Positions 1 through 9,770 of a DNA stretch of 37,276 bases are shown in pieces. The notes under the pieces are model-generated. The model made no database searches, was not told the origin of the DNA, and saw only the letters and a list, made by a program, of their open reading frames with translations. A program made the translations under genes and the position numbers. Every line of letters begins with the position of its first letter. The first letter of the stretch is position 1. The DNA is from Sphaeroforma sirkka. Lineage: Eukaryota > Opisthokonta > Ichthyosporea > Ichthyophonida. The stretch covers positions 1-37,276 of the forward strand of contig LUCW03001538.1 in assembly GCA_001586965.3 (NCBI GenBank), written 5' to 3'.

Positions 1-1070
1 TTTTTTTTTGGATAAAATTGGTGATAATGCCATCGTCGTTTTAGCATGATAAAATTGAGGTGAAACTGGGCAGCAAGAAGGGATTCATTGTGTTTCACTT
101 TTGTGTGAACACGCAATGTACTCGAGTTTGCCACCCTCTGTCAGCCGCACATTGGCATGATTCCGCTGGCGGGCCGATTCTTTACTACCACTGCGGCCCA
201 CGGACCATCGCTGGTTGTCAGGCCCTAGAGGCACTCAATAAACTCATTGAGAGACTGCAGATCTCATATCAAATTTGACAGCAAGAAAATTCTTCGATTT
301 TTAGATATCTTTGAGTCAATCGAGCCAGTCAAGTTTTTAACTCACCATAGAAATTGATTAAGTTTGTAGACCGCAACAATCAGAAAATTGTTGCGCCTAT
401 CGAATCCAGCTTATGAAAAGCATCATGTGGTAGCGAGATTTCAAAATTAGCAGAAAAGTCGAAATGGCATAGAGATAATATTATTTATTTCAAAATGACA
501 AGTATGTATGTTACAATGTATGAACATATGGTATGGCTCTCATAGTCGCTGTAGTGGTTCAGGAAAGATTGATGGGAAGAAGTGAAGTCAGTAAATCTCG
601 TTTGAAGCTTGGGCCAAGAGTCGACAATGGAAGATAAAAGTTGAGTCAATTCGGGCCGGTGTTGACAAAACACTGTTACTATCGAATGTCCCATGTATTC
701 TCTTGCTGACCTAATAGTAGAGTGAGTATTCTCGACTGGTTACACAGTTGAATTTAACTCGGTTTAGACTTCACATGTCTTTGCTTTTAACAAGGACGTA
801 TCCAGTTACACATAGCCGGCCAGTCACGACAGGTGTCTAGCCCATGCTGATGTCGCCGCAGGATCAAACAATCCTTGTTCCTGTAGGATCAAAAAAACTG
901 CACTCAAAGCAGATATCCATTGCTGGAGAGCAACATCATTTGTCTCCGCATGACTGTAAACGGGTTAGCGTTTCGATGGCTCATGGTTATTTATGTCTCG
1001 ACCTGCTTTGCTGTTGGTATCCCAGTTGCACTAAGTCGATATATACTTGTCCCTACGACAATTTCTTGCT
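1..1070. other. Left flank, no recognisable gene
   Basis: This stretch lies outside the A0 3' LTR. I see a T-run at the very start and a few short ORFs of about 60-105 codons (60-278, 844-1164 and 920-1117 on plus, 485-694 on minus). None shows a domain I recognise. The 844-1164 and 920-1117 ORFs run into the LTR, which argues against their being genes. The 920-1117 reading is hydrophobic in its middle part, but no membrane-protein family is apparent. No tRNA, rRNA or further LTR end was seen. It is probably host intergenic DNA or the remains of an older insertion. Confidence 0.5.
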
Positions 1071-1698
1071 TGGGAACTTCGATGGAATATTTCTATGTTT
1101 TAAACTATGTTATATAAACCAAGATACAATGGTAAGTCAGTTAGGATTTAAAGCTGAGTGGTAGCTTGTGTACAAATGGTCAGGACCGCCTCTTGGTAAG
1201 AGCCTAAAATATCCTCGATCACACAGGACGTACCTCCCAGCGCTGTTCATACATTAAACAATTTTCACTAGAATTACCAAGTGTTCAAGATAACCACTTA
1301 CCTAATTTGTAGCAGATAGACATAATAACGTAAGTCAAGTTAGCCACATTAACTAATATAAATAAAAGCTTCATCTGAAAAGAAAAAGTTAAAAAAAAGA
1401 GAAAGAAAAGACTTGTGATTTTGGGAAACTGGCGGGAAGTCCACAAACCTACATAAGTAGTAGTTCAGAGAATATAAAAATTTAGTTTATAACATCCTAC
1501 ATCTACTAATGGTAAATAAGGTAAAACCGATGGATTCCTTGCCGAGACACAAGAGCCATTGACAACATCATTAATTCAGAACGCTGTTTCTCTGAGTCTA
1601 CACCAATCTTTGCTCCAAAGCATGATTGTATACGAATACGTACCAGTATATCGACATACTCGATCTTATTTGCACTGACGGGAGGGCGTATTTCTAAA
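1071..1698 (-). repeat. Degenerate 3' LTR of element A0
   Basis: On the minus strand this aligns with the family A LTR seen at 3118-3716 and 19123-19717. Shared blocks include the regions around atcctcgatcacacagg, cgtaagtcaagtta and aagtagtagttc. The ends match the family ends: tgggaac here for tgtaaac, and ttctaaa for ttctaca. About 180 bp (roughly 1510-1690), which would be U3, is unlike the other LTRs. It is the most diverged LTR in the window, so it is probably the oldest. The matching 5' LTR of A0 is absent because A0 is cut at 22219 by a rearrangement. Confidence 0.8.
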
Positions 1699-1786
1699 TA
1701 GCCCCAGTAGCTTTTAGAACTACAGGACGTACGTGAAAGTACTAGTTCGTTAAGCGAACCGATCTGGGTTTCGGTCAAGCGAGACA

Positions 1787-3117
1787 TCGAGTAAGTAGTG
1801 CCTAAAACGAGTTCAAGACTCATGGTTGGTCTATGACTTAGTATTTGGTCCAGTAACCATTTCGATGTATGTCTTACGTTTTATTATTGGTGTAATAGCC
1901 AAACTGTTCTTCATTAGTAAGCACAATTTTCTGCAGAACGTCAGATCAGAGTTCAGTCACGTGAAGTAGGTGGCAAAATAGGGGGAATTTCAGATCCGTC
2001 AGGGTTTGTAGTCACCTGAGAAACCCCTTTTCGTTTATCTCGTGTGTTCTTATGTACCAACGCTTATTCCATTTCTTATTAAAGATACGAAGAAAGTCGC
2101 GAGATTCACGAAATGCATCGGAGGTTAGCCAAGCTACTGTCCCATCCATCGTCTTCGGATGTTTTATCAATTATATCTTTGACTTGTGACTCCATAACTG
2201 GTATCATCAGAATCAAATGAGCGAGCGAATGAGAGTTCGGAGGTATTAGGGATACGGTGAGTGCCTATATTGGTTGCGCTAGTACCATCAATGTTATTCA
2301 CTTCGTGAGTATCACTTCTCATCATGGTAGGAAATAACAAAGGTCTATCGTCTTAGAAGAGAGTTCGGTAACGTTGGCGTTTCGATTTATAATGTTAACG
2401 TAATCGCCGACTTTGAACTGAACAATGTTCTTAGTGTTATTCCATCGGTCATACGCTTTAAGTAGGACGCGATTCTTGTGCTCAGTAAACAGGGGTAAAC
2501 AACGTTCTGCATATGCTCGATCTTTTTTGTAGCCACGGGGTAGCGTGTTTCTCGGGCGCAGTTTTATCAAACGTTGCTTGTAATTCACTATAGCGGCCAA
2601 AGAAATAGTGAAACGGGAGTGTTCCAGTTTGAGGATTCATGCAGTTATTCATTTGAGTCTGAACCCATTTCAAATGATAAGGCCACATATCCTCAACGTC
2701 GTCTAGTGCGGTACGCAAGAGTTTCTTAAGTTCTCTATGACGTGTCTCATTTGCACCCTGCGTTTGAGGTTTGTAAGAGAACACCACGCCTATGGGTCAT
2801 GCCTGATACGAGTATAAGTGCCTCCATTACGTCGGTACAAAACTCACTACCGTTATCAGAACATAGTACTCGGGGAAACCGAAGTCATTAAAGACGTGAT
2901 AGCATAATTCTGCCACTGTTTGTGGACGTTTGTTCGGTATTGCATAAAGCAAGTTATAGCCCGAAGCCACACATAAGAAATGACAGATATATACATCGCC
3001 AGTATGCTTGGATCGCGGGAGTTTAACCAAATCGACTATGACTCGGCGCATCGGTTGGTCTTCTGTCACACTTTTAGGGGTGCCCAACCGTATCGCTTGA
3101 TCTGGTTCTTTTCACAA
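1787..3117 (-). pseudogene. A0 integrase, C-terminal part (broken)
   Basis: This is the continuation of the A0 pol interrupted at 19718 by insertion of A1. Read on minus, it holds the integrase core (VDLVKLP with the first Asp, then the SDNG region near 2852 and the NETRHRELKK glutamate motif near 2735). The core is followed by the KVGDYVNI segment and a chromodomain-like tail. It is split over several frames (2827-3087, 2482-2787, 2322-2600). Compared with A1 it has small indels and a ~26 bp deletion near 2149 inside the tail. No functional integrase can be read from it. The end is placed by comparison with the A1 stop at 3807. Confidence 0.8.
3114..3117. repeat. Target site duplication ACAA, left copy (A1)
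   Basis: The bases acaa directly before the A1 LTR match acaa at 19718-19721 directly after the other LTR. The intact integrase copies read ttttcacaatcag across this point, so the duplication arose when A1 inserted. A 5 bp duplication (acaat) is equally possible if one LTR base is reassigned. This is in the 4-6 bp range usual for Ty3/Gypsy integrases. Confidence 0.8.
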
Positions 3118-3716
3118 TGTAAACATTTTTGATGTAAATTACTAGGTTTCAAACTATATTAAACTAAAATACAATTTAGTCAGTTAGATTTTTAGCAGTG
3201 GTAGCTTGTGTAAGAATGATCGGGACTGCCTCTTGTTAAGAGCCTAAATATCCTCGATCACACAGGGCGTACCTCTAGCTGTTCTTTATTGAATAATTTT
3301 CACTAGAAGTACTAAGTGTTCATGACCACTTGCCTAATTTGTAAATAGACATAATACGTAAGTCACGTTAATACATTAGCTGATATAAATAAAGTTCCAT
3401 CTGAAGAAAAGTTAAAAAAAAAAAAAAAGACTTATTGGATTTTGGAGATTGGCGGGAGGACCAAAATCTATAAGTAGTAGTTCGGAGATTATAAAATTTA
3501 GTTTATAATATCTACATCTACTAATGTCTCAAATAGGTCCAAGTAGATGAGTCATACCAAATACTCAGGCTATTGGAGCCATCAAAGTGAATTTAGAACA
3601 CTTTGGAAATATTGGAAAAAAGAGCTTGTACTAAATTATTTAAAATACAAATAAAACCAATGTAGTATCTCAATTGATCTTGATATTTTAGACTGACCGG
3701 AGGCCGTATTTCTACA
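3118..3716 (-). repeat. 3' LTR of element A1
   Basis: About 599 bp, nearly identical to the 5' LTR at 19123-19717. On minus it begins TGTAGAAATACGG and ends GTTTACA, giving TG...CA termini with the short inverted repeat TGTA/TACA. It holds an AATAAA sequence and a T/A-rich stretch. Immediately outside its right edge is the purine tract at 3717-3727. The few differences from its partner LTR are single-base indels (for example the A-run near 3415-3427), so A1 looks like a fairly recent insertion. Confidence 0.92.
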
Positions 3717-3727
3717 TAGCCCCCCAG
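3717..3727 (-). other. Polypurine tract of A1
   Basis: On minus the sequence reads CTGGGGGGCTA directly before the 3' LTR start TGTAGAAAT. A purine-rich run abutting the 3' LTR is the usual primer for plus-strand DNA synthesis. The A0 equivalent at 1699-1709 has four Gs instead of six. Confidence 0.7.
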
Positions 3728-3806
3728 TAGCTTTTAGAACTACGAACGTACGTTAAGATACGATCTAGTTGGTAAAGCGAAAACCAAAGTAAAAAAACGG
3801 TTTCGG

Positions 3807-5577
3807 TCATGACTTATCGAGTAAGTATGTGCCTATATGTACGAGTTCAAGACTCATGTTGTACTCTATGTCGTTTAGTATTTGGTCCAGTAACCATTTC
3901 CGATGTAGGCGCCTTACGTTTATTATTTGGTAAGGTAATAGCCAAAGGCTGTTCTTCATTAGTAAGTAAGTTTGAACAATTTTTTCTGCACTGTTGGTAA
4001 GCAGATCAGAAAGTTTAGTCACGTAGGAAGTAGGTGGCAAATAGGGAATTTCAGATCCGTCAGGGTTTGTAGTCACCTGAGGAAACCCTTTTCGTTTATC
4101 TCGTGTGTTCTTATGTAAACGCTTGTTCCATTTCTTATTAAAGATACGAAGAAAGTCGCGAGATTCACGAAATGCATCGGAGGTTAGCCAAGCTACTGTC
4201 CCATCCATGAAACGGGTCTTGTAGTAAGTGTAACCGTCTTCGGATGTTTTATCAATTATATCTTTGACTTGTGACTCCATAACTGGTATATCAGAATCAA
4301 ATGAGCGAGCGAATGAGAGTTCGGAGGTAGGGATACGGTGAGTGCCTAGATTGGTTGCGCTAGTACCATCAATGTTATTCACTTCGTAAGTATCACTCTT
4401 CTCATCATGGTAGGAAATAACAAAAGGTCCTATCGTCTTAGAAGAGAGTTCGGTAACGTTGGCGTTTCGATTTATAATGTTAACGTAATCGCCGACTTTG
4501 AACTGAACAATGTTCTTAGTGTTATTCCATCGGTCATACGCTTTAAGTAGGACGCGATTCTTGTGCTCAGTAAACAGGGGTAAACAACGTTCTGCATATG
4601 CTCGATCTTTTTTTGTAGCCACGGGGTAGCGTGTTTCTCGGGCGCAGTTTTATCAAACGTTGCTTGTAATTCACTATAGCGGCCAAAGAAATAGTGAAAC
4701 GGGAGTGTTCCAGTTTGAGGATTCATGCAGTTATTCATTTGAGTCTGAACCCATTTCAAATGATAAGGCCACATATCCTCAACGTCGTCTAGTGCGGTAC
4801 GCAAGAGTTTCTTAAGTTCTCTATGACGTGTCTCATTTGCACCCTGCGTTTGAGGTTTGTAAGGAACACCACGCCTATGGGTCATGCCTGATACAGTATA
4901 AGTGCCTCCATTACGTCGGTACAAACTCACTACCGTTATCAGAACATAGTACGGGGAAACCGAAGTCATTAAAGACGTGATAGCATAATTCTGCCACTGT
5001 TTGTGGACGTTTGTTCGGTATTGCATAAAGCAAGTTATAGCCCGAAGCCACACATAAGAAATGACAGATATATACATCGCCAGTATGCTTGGATCGCGGG
5101 AGTTTAACCAAATCGACTATGACTCGGCGCATCGGTTGGTCTTCTGTCACACTTTTTTTAGGGGTGCCCAACCGTATCGCTTGATCTGGTTCTTTTCACA
5201 ATCAGTACAGCGTCGGTATACTTCACGTATGGTTTCTTTCAGCGCCGGGTGATCAAGCCCTGCACGAATAGCCATTTTATAAGTATGCTCATATGCTCGA
5301 TGCGTTAAATTATGTATAATTTTAACTCTACTTTCGAGCTCCTCTAAGTCAGTCAGATTCTGCGTAACGCTGGCTGGATGAACCATAGTCCTGTTGGAAA
5401 GGGCAACCTCAGTATCAGGAGGGTAGAGTCCTGAGATACATAATTGACAACATTGGATTGTTGAAGTATCTTCTTCAGTTGTTTCGCAACTCCTGGCTGT
5501 TCTTTAAGCAGCTTTAAGTAGTTGAGTGCGAGCTTCAGGTTCTCTTAGAGTTTTGAGTCTTTGATCCATGGCCTTAG
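3807..5577 (-). pseudogene. A1 integrase with chromodomain-like tail (frameshifted)
   Basis: Retroviral-type integrase of family A, in pieces. The H2C2 zinc-binding part lies at 5147-5386 (HNLTH ... CTDC). The DDE core spreads over 4911-5171 and 4472-5077 (VDLVKLP, SDNGSEF, then the Glu in NETRHRELKK). A long C-terminal ORF at 3807-4622 holds an SH3-like KVGDYVNI...GPFVISY part. A segment around VAWLTSDAF resembles a chromodomain by spacing (Val-x2-Ile start, aromatic cluster, acidic end). Against the copies at 28820-29443 and 32953-35722 there are indels near 5155 (extra Ts), 4950, 4920, 4895, 5500 and 5425. The stop chosen is the TGA at 3807-3809. Confidence 0.85.
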
Positions 5578-6642
5578 CTAGTTCCATGTTTTTTTACGAT
5601 CTAATGCCGTTTCAATCGGCATTACCTCGACTACAATCTTGTTGGGTGCATGTGTTGTACGAGTCTTGAGCTTTTGTTCAAACTCTTTAGACTCCTCTAG
5701 TTTAGCTAAGAATTCGGTTGAGGGTTTCCACTTAGTGGTACCTGCAGGACCGATGCGACAAACAATGGTGTGTTTCCAAGGCGTCTTCTTAATAGAATAG
5801 GATCCCTGATACAAGAACGTGTCGGTTTCACGGTCGACATAAATAGGTTCGTCTTGAATCATATTAATTAAATCACGTATCCATGGGTCGGAGTTACGTA
5901 AGGGACAACACAGCGTAATGGTAGATTTAGTAATATTAACATAATTTAACAACTGTGCGATAAGTTGACAAGGTGGGTTAGCCCACGCATTATGCTTTGA
6001 TAAGTCAAGCTGAAATGCATCACCTTTAGGATGAGTCAACGACCTATATTCAGAAACCTGTTTGTTATGTTCTGCGGCGAACATATCAACAGTAAATGGA
6101 CCCCATCGTGATTGAGCGAGGTTAAACCATTTCTTATTTAGCATCCAATCGGTTGCTAATAACTCTTTGACTGTTTTCTGGTAGTCGGGCACAAGTCGAG
6201 AGAGCATGTCAGGAAGATGGTTATGTATTCCTGGAATGTGTGTTATATTAAAAGCGAACTTGGCAATAATGTCATGCCAGCGGCTCACCAACTGTGAATC
6301 AGGGTTCATATCTTTTAAGTATGTTAAAGACTTTTGATCACAGGCGACAGTAAAGTAACTTCCATAAAGGTAGTCTTTAAACTGTCTTAGCGCAGTAACT
6401 ATAGCAAGGAGCTCTTGTTTAACGGTAGGGTAATTCCGTTGACTCTTATTATAACTCTTGCTAAAGAATTGTATGTAGCGCGGTTTACCATTTATCGTTT
6501 GGTAAAGCACTCCACCTACCGCTCGATCTGAAGCGTCGGTTGCTACTTGGAATGGGACACCATCCACAGGGTACTGCATGATGGGTGCGTCCATTACTTT
6601 ACTTTTGACTAGTTTAAATGCATCATCACATTCTTTAGTCAA
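5578..6642 (-). CDS. A1 pol segment: RNase H plus methyltransferase-like domain
   Basis: This open segment of A1 pol is 354 codons long. Its first half is Ty3-type RNase H with TDASDRAVGG, KQELLA and CDQKSL carrying the acidic catalytic residues, and HNHLPDMLSR near the end. After this comes a domain beginning WGPFTVDMFAAEHNK and containing WANPPCQ. This resembles the N6-adenine methyltransferase-like domain known from DIRS retroelements, where NPP[YFW] is motif IV. The first methionine is not a true start: a missing C near 6643 shifts the frame from the RT ORF. Two extra Ts near 5590 end the frame before integrase. Confidence 0.85.
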   Translation of the reverse strand: MTKECDDAFKLVKSKVMDAPIMQYPVDGVPFQVATDASDRAVGGVLYQTINGKPRYIQFFSKSYNKSQRNYPTVKQELLAIVTALRQFKDYLYGSYFTVACDQKSLTYLKDMNPDSQLVSRWHDIIAKFAFNITHIPGIHNHLPDMLSRLVPDYQKTVKELLATDWMLNKKWFNLAQSRWGPFTVDMFAAEHNKQVSEYRSLTHPKGDAFQLDLSKHNAWANPPCQLIAQLLNYVNITKSTITLCCPLRNSDPWIRDLINMIQDEPIYVDRETDTFLYQGSYSIKKTPWKHTIVCRIGPAGTTKWKPSTEFLAKLEESKEFEQKLKTRTTHAPNKIVVEVMPIETALDRKKTWN

Positions 6643-7580
6643 AGCTTTCCCAAAGGTCCTTTGTGCAGCCGTAGGTGACTGAAGGCTTTAAGTAATGAGA
6701 AAGATGCGGTACCGAATCCGAGAAAGAAGTTAACAAACCCACACACAGAGTTCACATCTCTTCCAGTAATTGGTGTTGATAAATCCAACAGAAACTGTTT
6801 CTTGCCAGGATCAATTTCTACCCCTGCTGCAGATACTTTGTAGCCAAGTAAGTGTATAGTATCTTTAGCAAAAGAACACTTGTCTTCGTTAATCTTAAGT
6901 TTAGCATGATTAAGTCGCTTTAAGACTTCTTTAACGAGTTTAGCATGTTCATGTGCTGTCTTTGTAAAGATAACTATATCATCTAAATAGACTGATACGT
7001 TATACGACAGGTCCGCAAATAGTTCCATCATAACTTGTTGGAAGAAAGAAGGTAACATGTGTAAGCCTTCAGGTGCACCTTTAAACTGGTACTTCTTACC
7101 TTGCCAAGTAAAGGAAAAGTATTTCCTATGAGGCTGATATATTTGTAGTTGATGGAATGCAGCTTTTAAGTCTATCTTGGAAAAGATAGTCGCACCCTCC
7201 ATTTTGCGTAGTATCTCGCTTATCTTAGGTAAGGGAAAACTATGTTGCGGAATTAGTTTGTTGATTGGCGACAGGTCTAGTACTACTCTTGTTTTACTAA
7301 ACGTTCCATCAGATTTATATTGATCGACCGCTAAGAGAGCTAAGTTAACTGGGGTTGCATCATAATTGATTTCAATTAGACCCTGTTTTAACCAATCTTC
7401 GATTTGGGTTTTGACAACGTCTTTGTGTCTCCAACTCACGTAGTTATGTGAAGGACACTTTAACTTAGAGAAGTCGACGTTTGTTAAGTCAAGTCTAACG
7501 TACCCATTAGAGAACTTAAACATACACCAGTCAGTTATTGCAATCTTCCTGTTTTGTATAATTAAGTCCATAATTATATC
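6639..7580 (-). CDS. A1 pol segment: reverse transcriptase
   Basis: RNA-directed DNA polymerase of the Ty3/Gypsy type. In the 310-codon ORF the visible motifs are RVVLDLSPIN near residue 95, FSKIDLKAAFHQL near 130 (first catalytic Asp), FKGAPEGL near 163 and YLDD at 195-198 (the other two Asp). The N-terminal edge is cut by element B: the frame would continue upstream at 16515 into the A1 protease. Two compensating indels near 6680 and 6725 garble about 15 residues before the ORF end. It then runs out of frame near 6643 because of one missing base. Confidence 0.9.
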   Translation of the reverse strand, partial: DIIMDLIIQNRKIAITDWCMFKFSNGYVRLDLTNVDFSKLKCPSHNYVSWRHKDVVKTQIEDWLKQGLIEINYDATPVNLALLAVDQYKSDGTFSKTRVVLDLSPINKLIPQHSFPLPKISEILRKMEGATIFSKIDLKAAFHQLQIYQPHRKYFSFTWQGKKYQFKGAPEGLHMLPSFFQQVMMELFADLSYNVSVYLDDIVIFTKTAHEHAKLVKEVLKRLNHAKLKINEDKCSFAKDTIHLLGYKVSAAGVEIDPGKKQFLLDLSTPITGRDVNSVCGFVNFFLGFGTASFSLLKAFSHLRLHKGPLGKL

Positions 7581-7584
7581 GGTG
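7580..7584. repeat. Target site duplication CGGTG, left copy (B)
   Basis: cggtg here and at 16515-16519 flanks B. The intact A sequence reads atatcggtgaagtg (22096 onward, and its complement at 26040). The last two bases overlap the TG end of the LTR. Either the duplication is really CGG, or two bases were lost at the LTR end. Confidence 0.7.
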
Positions 7585-7826
7585 TAGTAAGTATGCGAGA
7601 TAACTGTATCTCAACGTTCTCCTCCTCAGGGAGGGGACGTTGTTCATTTATTAGTAATTATAAACAGTAATCCTAAAATGACTGACTCTTAAATGAGTCA
7701 TTAGTCATGTGCTGTAAAACCAGCAAAACCCTAAAACCCAGTTTATCAGATTATTCTGATAAACTGTAAAACTTGTAATAAACCTAAAATAATCAAATAA
7801 ATATAAGTACTTGTATTCTGACCACA
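7583..7826 (-). repeat. 3' LTR of element B
   Basis: About 244 bp, matching 16267-16514 with a handful of small differences (tatgcg/tatacgcg, one C in a C-run, one A in an A-run). In element sense it starts TGTGGTCAG and ends ACTACA. It contains at least five short perfect inverted repeats in a row (see findings). A TATA-like tacttatatttatttg lies near its 5' end in element sense. Whether the hairpins serve termination, packaging or nothing cannot be told. Confidence 0.92.
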
Positions 7827-7839
7827 ACCCCCCCCCAAA
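7827..7839 (-). other. Polypurine tract of B (nine Gs)
   Basis: On minus the sequence directly before the 3' LTR is GTTTGGGGGGGGGT, with nine Gs at 7828-7836. Position and composition fit the plus-strand primer site. A pure G-run of this length is unusual, since most such tracts are mixed A/G, and it is prone to sequencing error. Confidence 0.75.
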
Positions 7840-7901
7840 CTGAAGCACTGAACAAAGCAGTGTGCCAGTTTCAGAGATGATAAGAATAGCATAGTACCTT
7901 A

Positions 7902-8063
7902 TGTGCTGGCATTATCCTCGAGAGCTAGAGCATTGTGCTGGCATTTATCCTCGAGAGCTAGAGCATTGTGCTGGCATTTATCCTCGAGAGCTAGAGCATT
8001 GTGCTGGCATTTATCCTCAGAGAGCTAGAGCATTGTGCTGGCATTTTACCTCAGAGAGCTAGA
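7902..8063. repeat. Minisatellite 1, about five 33 bp units
   Basis: Roughly five tandem copies of a unit of the form tgtgctggcatttatcctcg plus agagctagagcat. The last two have cagagag in place of cgagag. It lies in the untranslated 3' part of B, between pol and the purine tract. The core agagctagag is shared with the larger array at 8287-8905, so the two are probably derived from one seed. No protein or RNA role is evident. Confidence 0.9.
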
Positions 8064-8286
8064 GGACCCGATGTGTACGTCTCGAGCGACCCGTCGTGTT
8101 TGAATTCTTGAAGCTACTGTTCATCTGTGTCAGCATATAGGAGTTTGGCAAGAAGTACAATATAGGACTGTATTTGTGTCGGAGAAAAAACTGCCAGTGG
8201 CAGAAAACCGTGCAAACCATTAACCCGCTGTTTCAAAACAATGCCCAAGGAGTTGTTTGATTGATTTCGCTGTGTTATACTCCGAA
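8064..8286. other. Spacer between minisatellites in B
   Basis: This is non-repetitive sequence in the 3' untranslated part of B. I see no ORF of note, no RNA gene and no repeat in it. Confidence 0.5.
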
Positions 8287-8905
8287 GCAAGAGTGGCTCA
8301 TTTAACCTCGCGAGCTTGAGCCGCTGACGATTTTTGAGCTCGAGTGCTAACCGTTTATTCTCGCGAGCTCAGTGGCTGGTTTATACTCAGAGAGCTAGAG
8401 TCGCTGCTTTTTTATACTCAAGAGCTCGAGAGGCTGGTTTATACTCGGGAGCTAGAGTTGCTGGTTTATACTCAGGAGCTAGAGTCGCTGGTTTATACTC
8501 GGGAGCTAGAGTCGCTGCTTTTTTATACTCAAGAGCTCGAGAGGCTGGTTTATACTCGGGAGCTAGAGTCGCTGCTTTTTTATACTCAAGAGCTCAGTGG
8601 CTGGTTTTATACTCAGGAGCTAGAGTCGCTGCTTTTAACCTCTCAAGAGCTCGAGAGGCTGGTTTATACTCGGGAGCTCGAGAGGCTGGTTTATACTCGG
8701 GAGCTAGAGTTGCTGGTTTATACTCGGGAGCTAGAGTCGCTGCTTTTTTATACTCAAGAGCTCGAGAGGCTGGTTTATACTCGGGAGCTAGAGTTGCTGG
8801 TTTATACTCGGGAGCTAGAGTCGCTGCTTTTTTTATACTCAAGAGCTCAGTGGCTGGTTTATACTCGGGAGCTAGAGTTGCTGGTTTATGCTCCAGAGCT
8901 TGAGC
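8287..8905. repeat. Minisatellite 2, about 21 units of 27-30 bp
   Basis: Tandem units centred on gagctagag or gagctcgag followed by gctggtttatactc. Three types alternate: one with ctcgagaggctgg, one with tagagttgctgg, and one with tagagtcgctgc followed by a T-run. Their order partly repeats, giving a higher-order pattern. Units are mostly multiples of three, so every frame on both strands tends to stay open; the apparent 189- and 245-codon plus ORFs and the 82-codon minus ORF here are by-products. The array lies just after the B pol stop at 8944. Confidence 0.9.
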
Positions 8906-8943
8906 TCGATATCCGAGAACAAAGTTATATTGAAGATAAAGTA

Positions 8944-9768
8944 TTAGACTTGTGCACGTTGGCGCTTACGTGTCCGTGTCTGCGAAGCTTTGTGGTAGGC
9001 CGCGATATCGTTGGCATCATCAAAAGCTTCTGCTGTTTCCCACGTTGGTTCGCCTTCTCGCCATCTCACCAGGTATTCTAATTTCCCCCGTCTCATCATT
9101 CGTACGATGTGTGATAATATGGCGAAACTCCACCCCTCCTTCGGTCCATAAGTCTTCGTTAATTGGTGGGTCTGTGCGCGTCTATGCACTAAACGGAGGA
9201 GTTCCACCCGTACCGGTTTGGTCTTGAATTCTGGTGGGGCGGAACCATCCTTGTTCGCTAACTCGTAGCGTTGGCCGTGTCTAGCTTTGACTACATATGG
9301 TCCAAACAATGGCCGCATAGCCTTCGTTGTTCGGCCTTCTGATCGTACCATGACCACATCTCCTTCGTCGAAATGTACCAAGACGTGAGCATGCAGGCGG
9401 TCAAATGTCGTCGTAAGCTTGCCTGTATACTTCTTGGTAATGTGGTGGAGGGTCGGCAATATAGTGTCCTGTAACTGGTCTAATCGTTGTGCCCAGGTGT
9501 CATTCGTCATCGGCTGAGAATCCGGTAACTCGTCCGTGAAATCGGCGAACGGAACATGGCGGCGGCCAAAGTACACGCTAAACGGTGCACTCTTATGGCG
9601 ACGGGATATCCGAAGGTTCTGGTATAGCATCGTAAACGGAAGGCGTTCGTCCCATCGAAGGGGAACTGCCTCACAGCATTGTCGAATAGAACGTGTAATC
9701 TCCTTGTGACGTCGTTCTGCCGCGCCCAGCACTTGGGGTCGATATGGTGGAGACACCTTATGTAGCAT
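8944..9768 (-). CDS. B integrase C-terminal part with chromodomain
   Basis: This 274-codon open frame continues the B integrase. Residues 7-30 hold PPYRPQVLGAAERRHKEI, which supplies the catalytic Glu (residue 18) of the DDE core. Residues about 130-190 (HFDEGDVVMVR ... FGPYVV) look like the SH3-like DNA-binding part. Residues about 218-260 (KLEYLVRWREGEPTWETAEAF) read as a chromodomain, as in chromoviruses, where it guides integration to marked chromatin. The start Met is internal to the protein. One extra G in the run near 9771 separates this frame from the preceding core. The tail is basic. Confidence 0.88.
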   Translation of the reverse strand: MLHKVSPPYRPQVLGAAERRHKEITRSIRQCCEAVPLRWDERLPFTMLYQNLRISRRHKSAPFSVYFGRRHVPFADFTDELPDSQPMTNDTWAQRLDQLQDTILPTLHHITKKYTGKLTTTFDRLHAHVLVHFDEGDVVMVRSEGRTTKAMRPLFGPYVVKARHGQRYELANKDGSAPPEFKTKPVRVELLRLVHRRAQTHQLTKTYGPKEGWSFAILSHIVRMMRRGKLEYLVRWREGEPTWETAEAFDDANDIAAYHKASQTRTRKRQRAQV

Positions 9769-9770
9769 CC

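Noticed and set aside
844..1164. Possible small membrane protein in the left flank
   Set aside because: The frame runs into the A0 LTR and shows no family features; two overlapping frames are equally open.
7902..8905. CRISPR-like array
   Set aside because: Units are contiguous with no unique spacers, in a eukaryotic retrotransposon; this is a minisatellite.
8334..9081. Plus-strand ORFs of 189 and 245 codons with repeated YSGARVA / VYTRELE peptides
   Set aside because: They are translations of the minisatellite, whose units are multiples of three and keep several frames open on both strands. No independent coding evidence.
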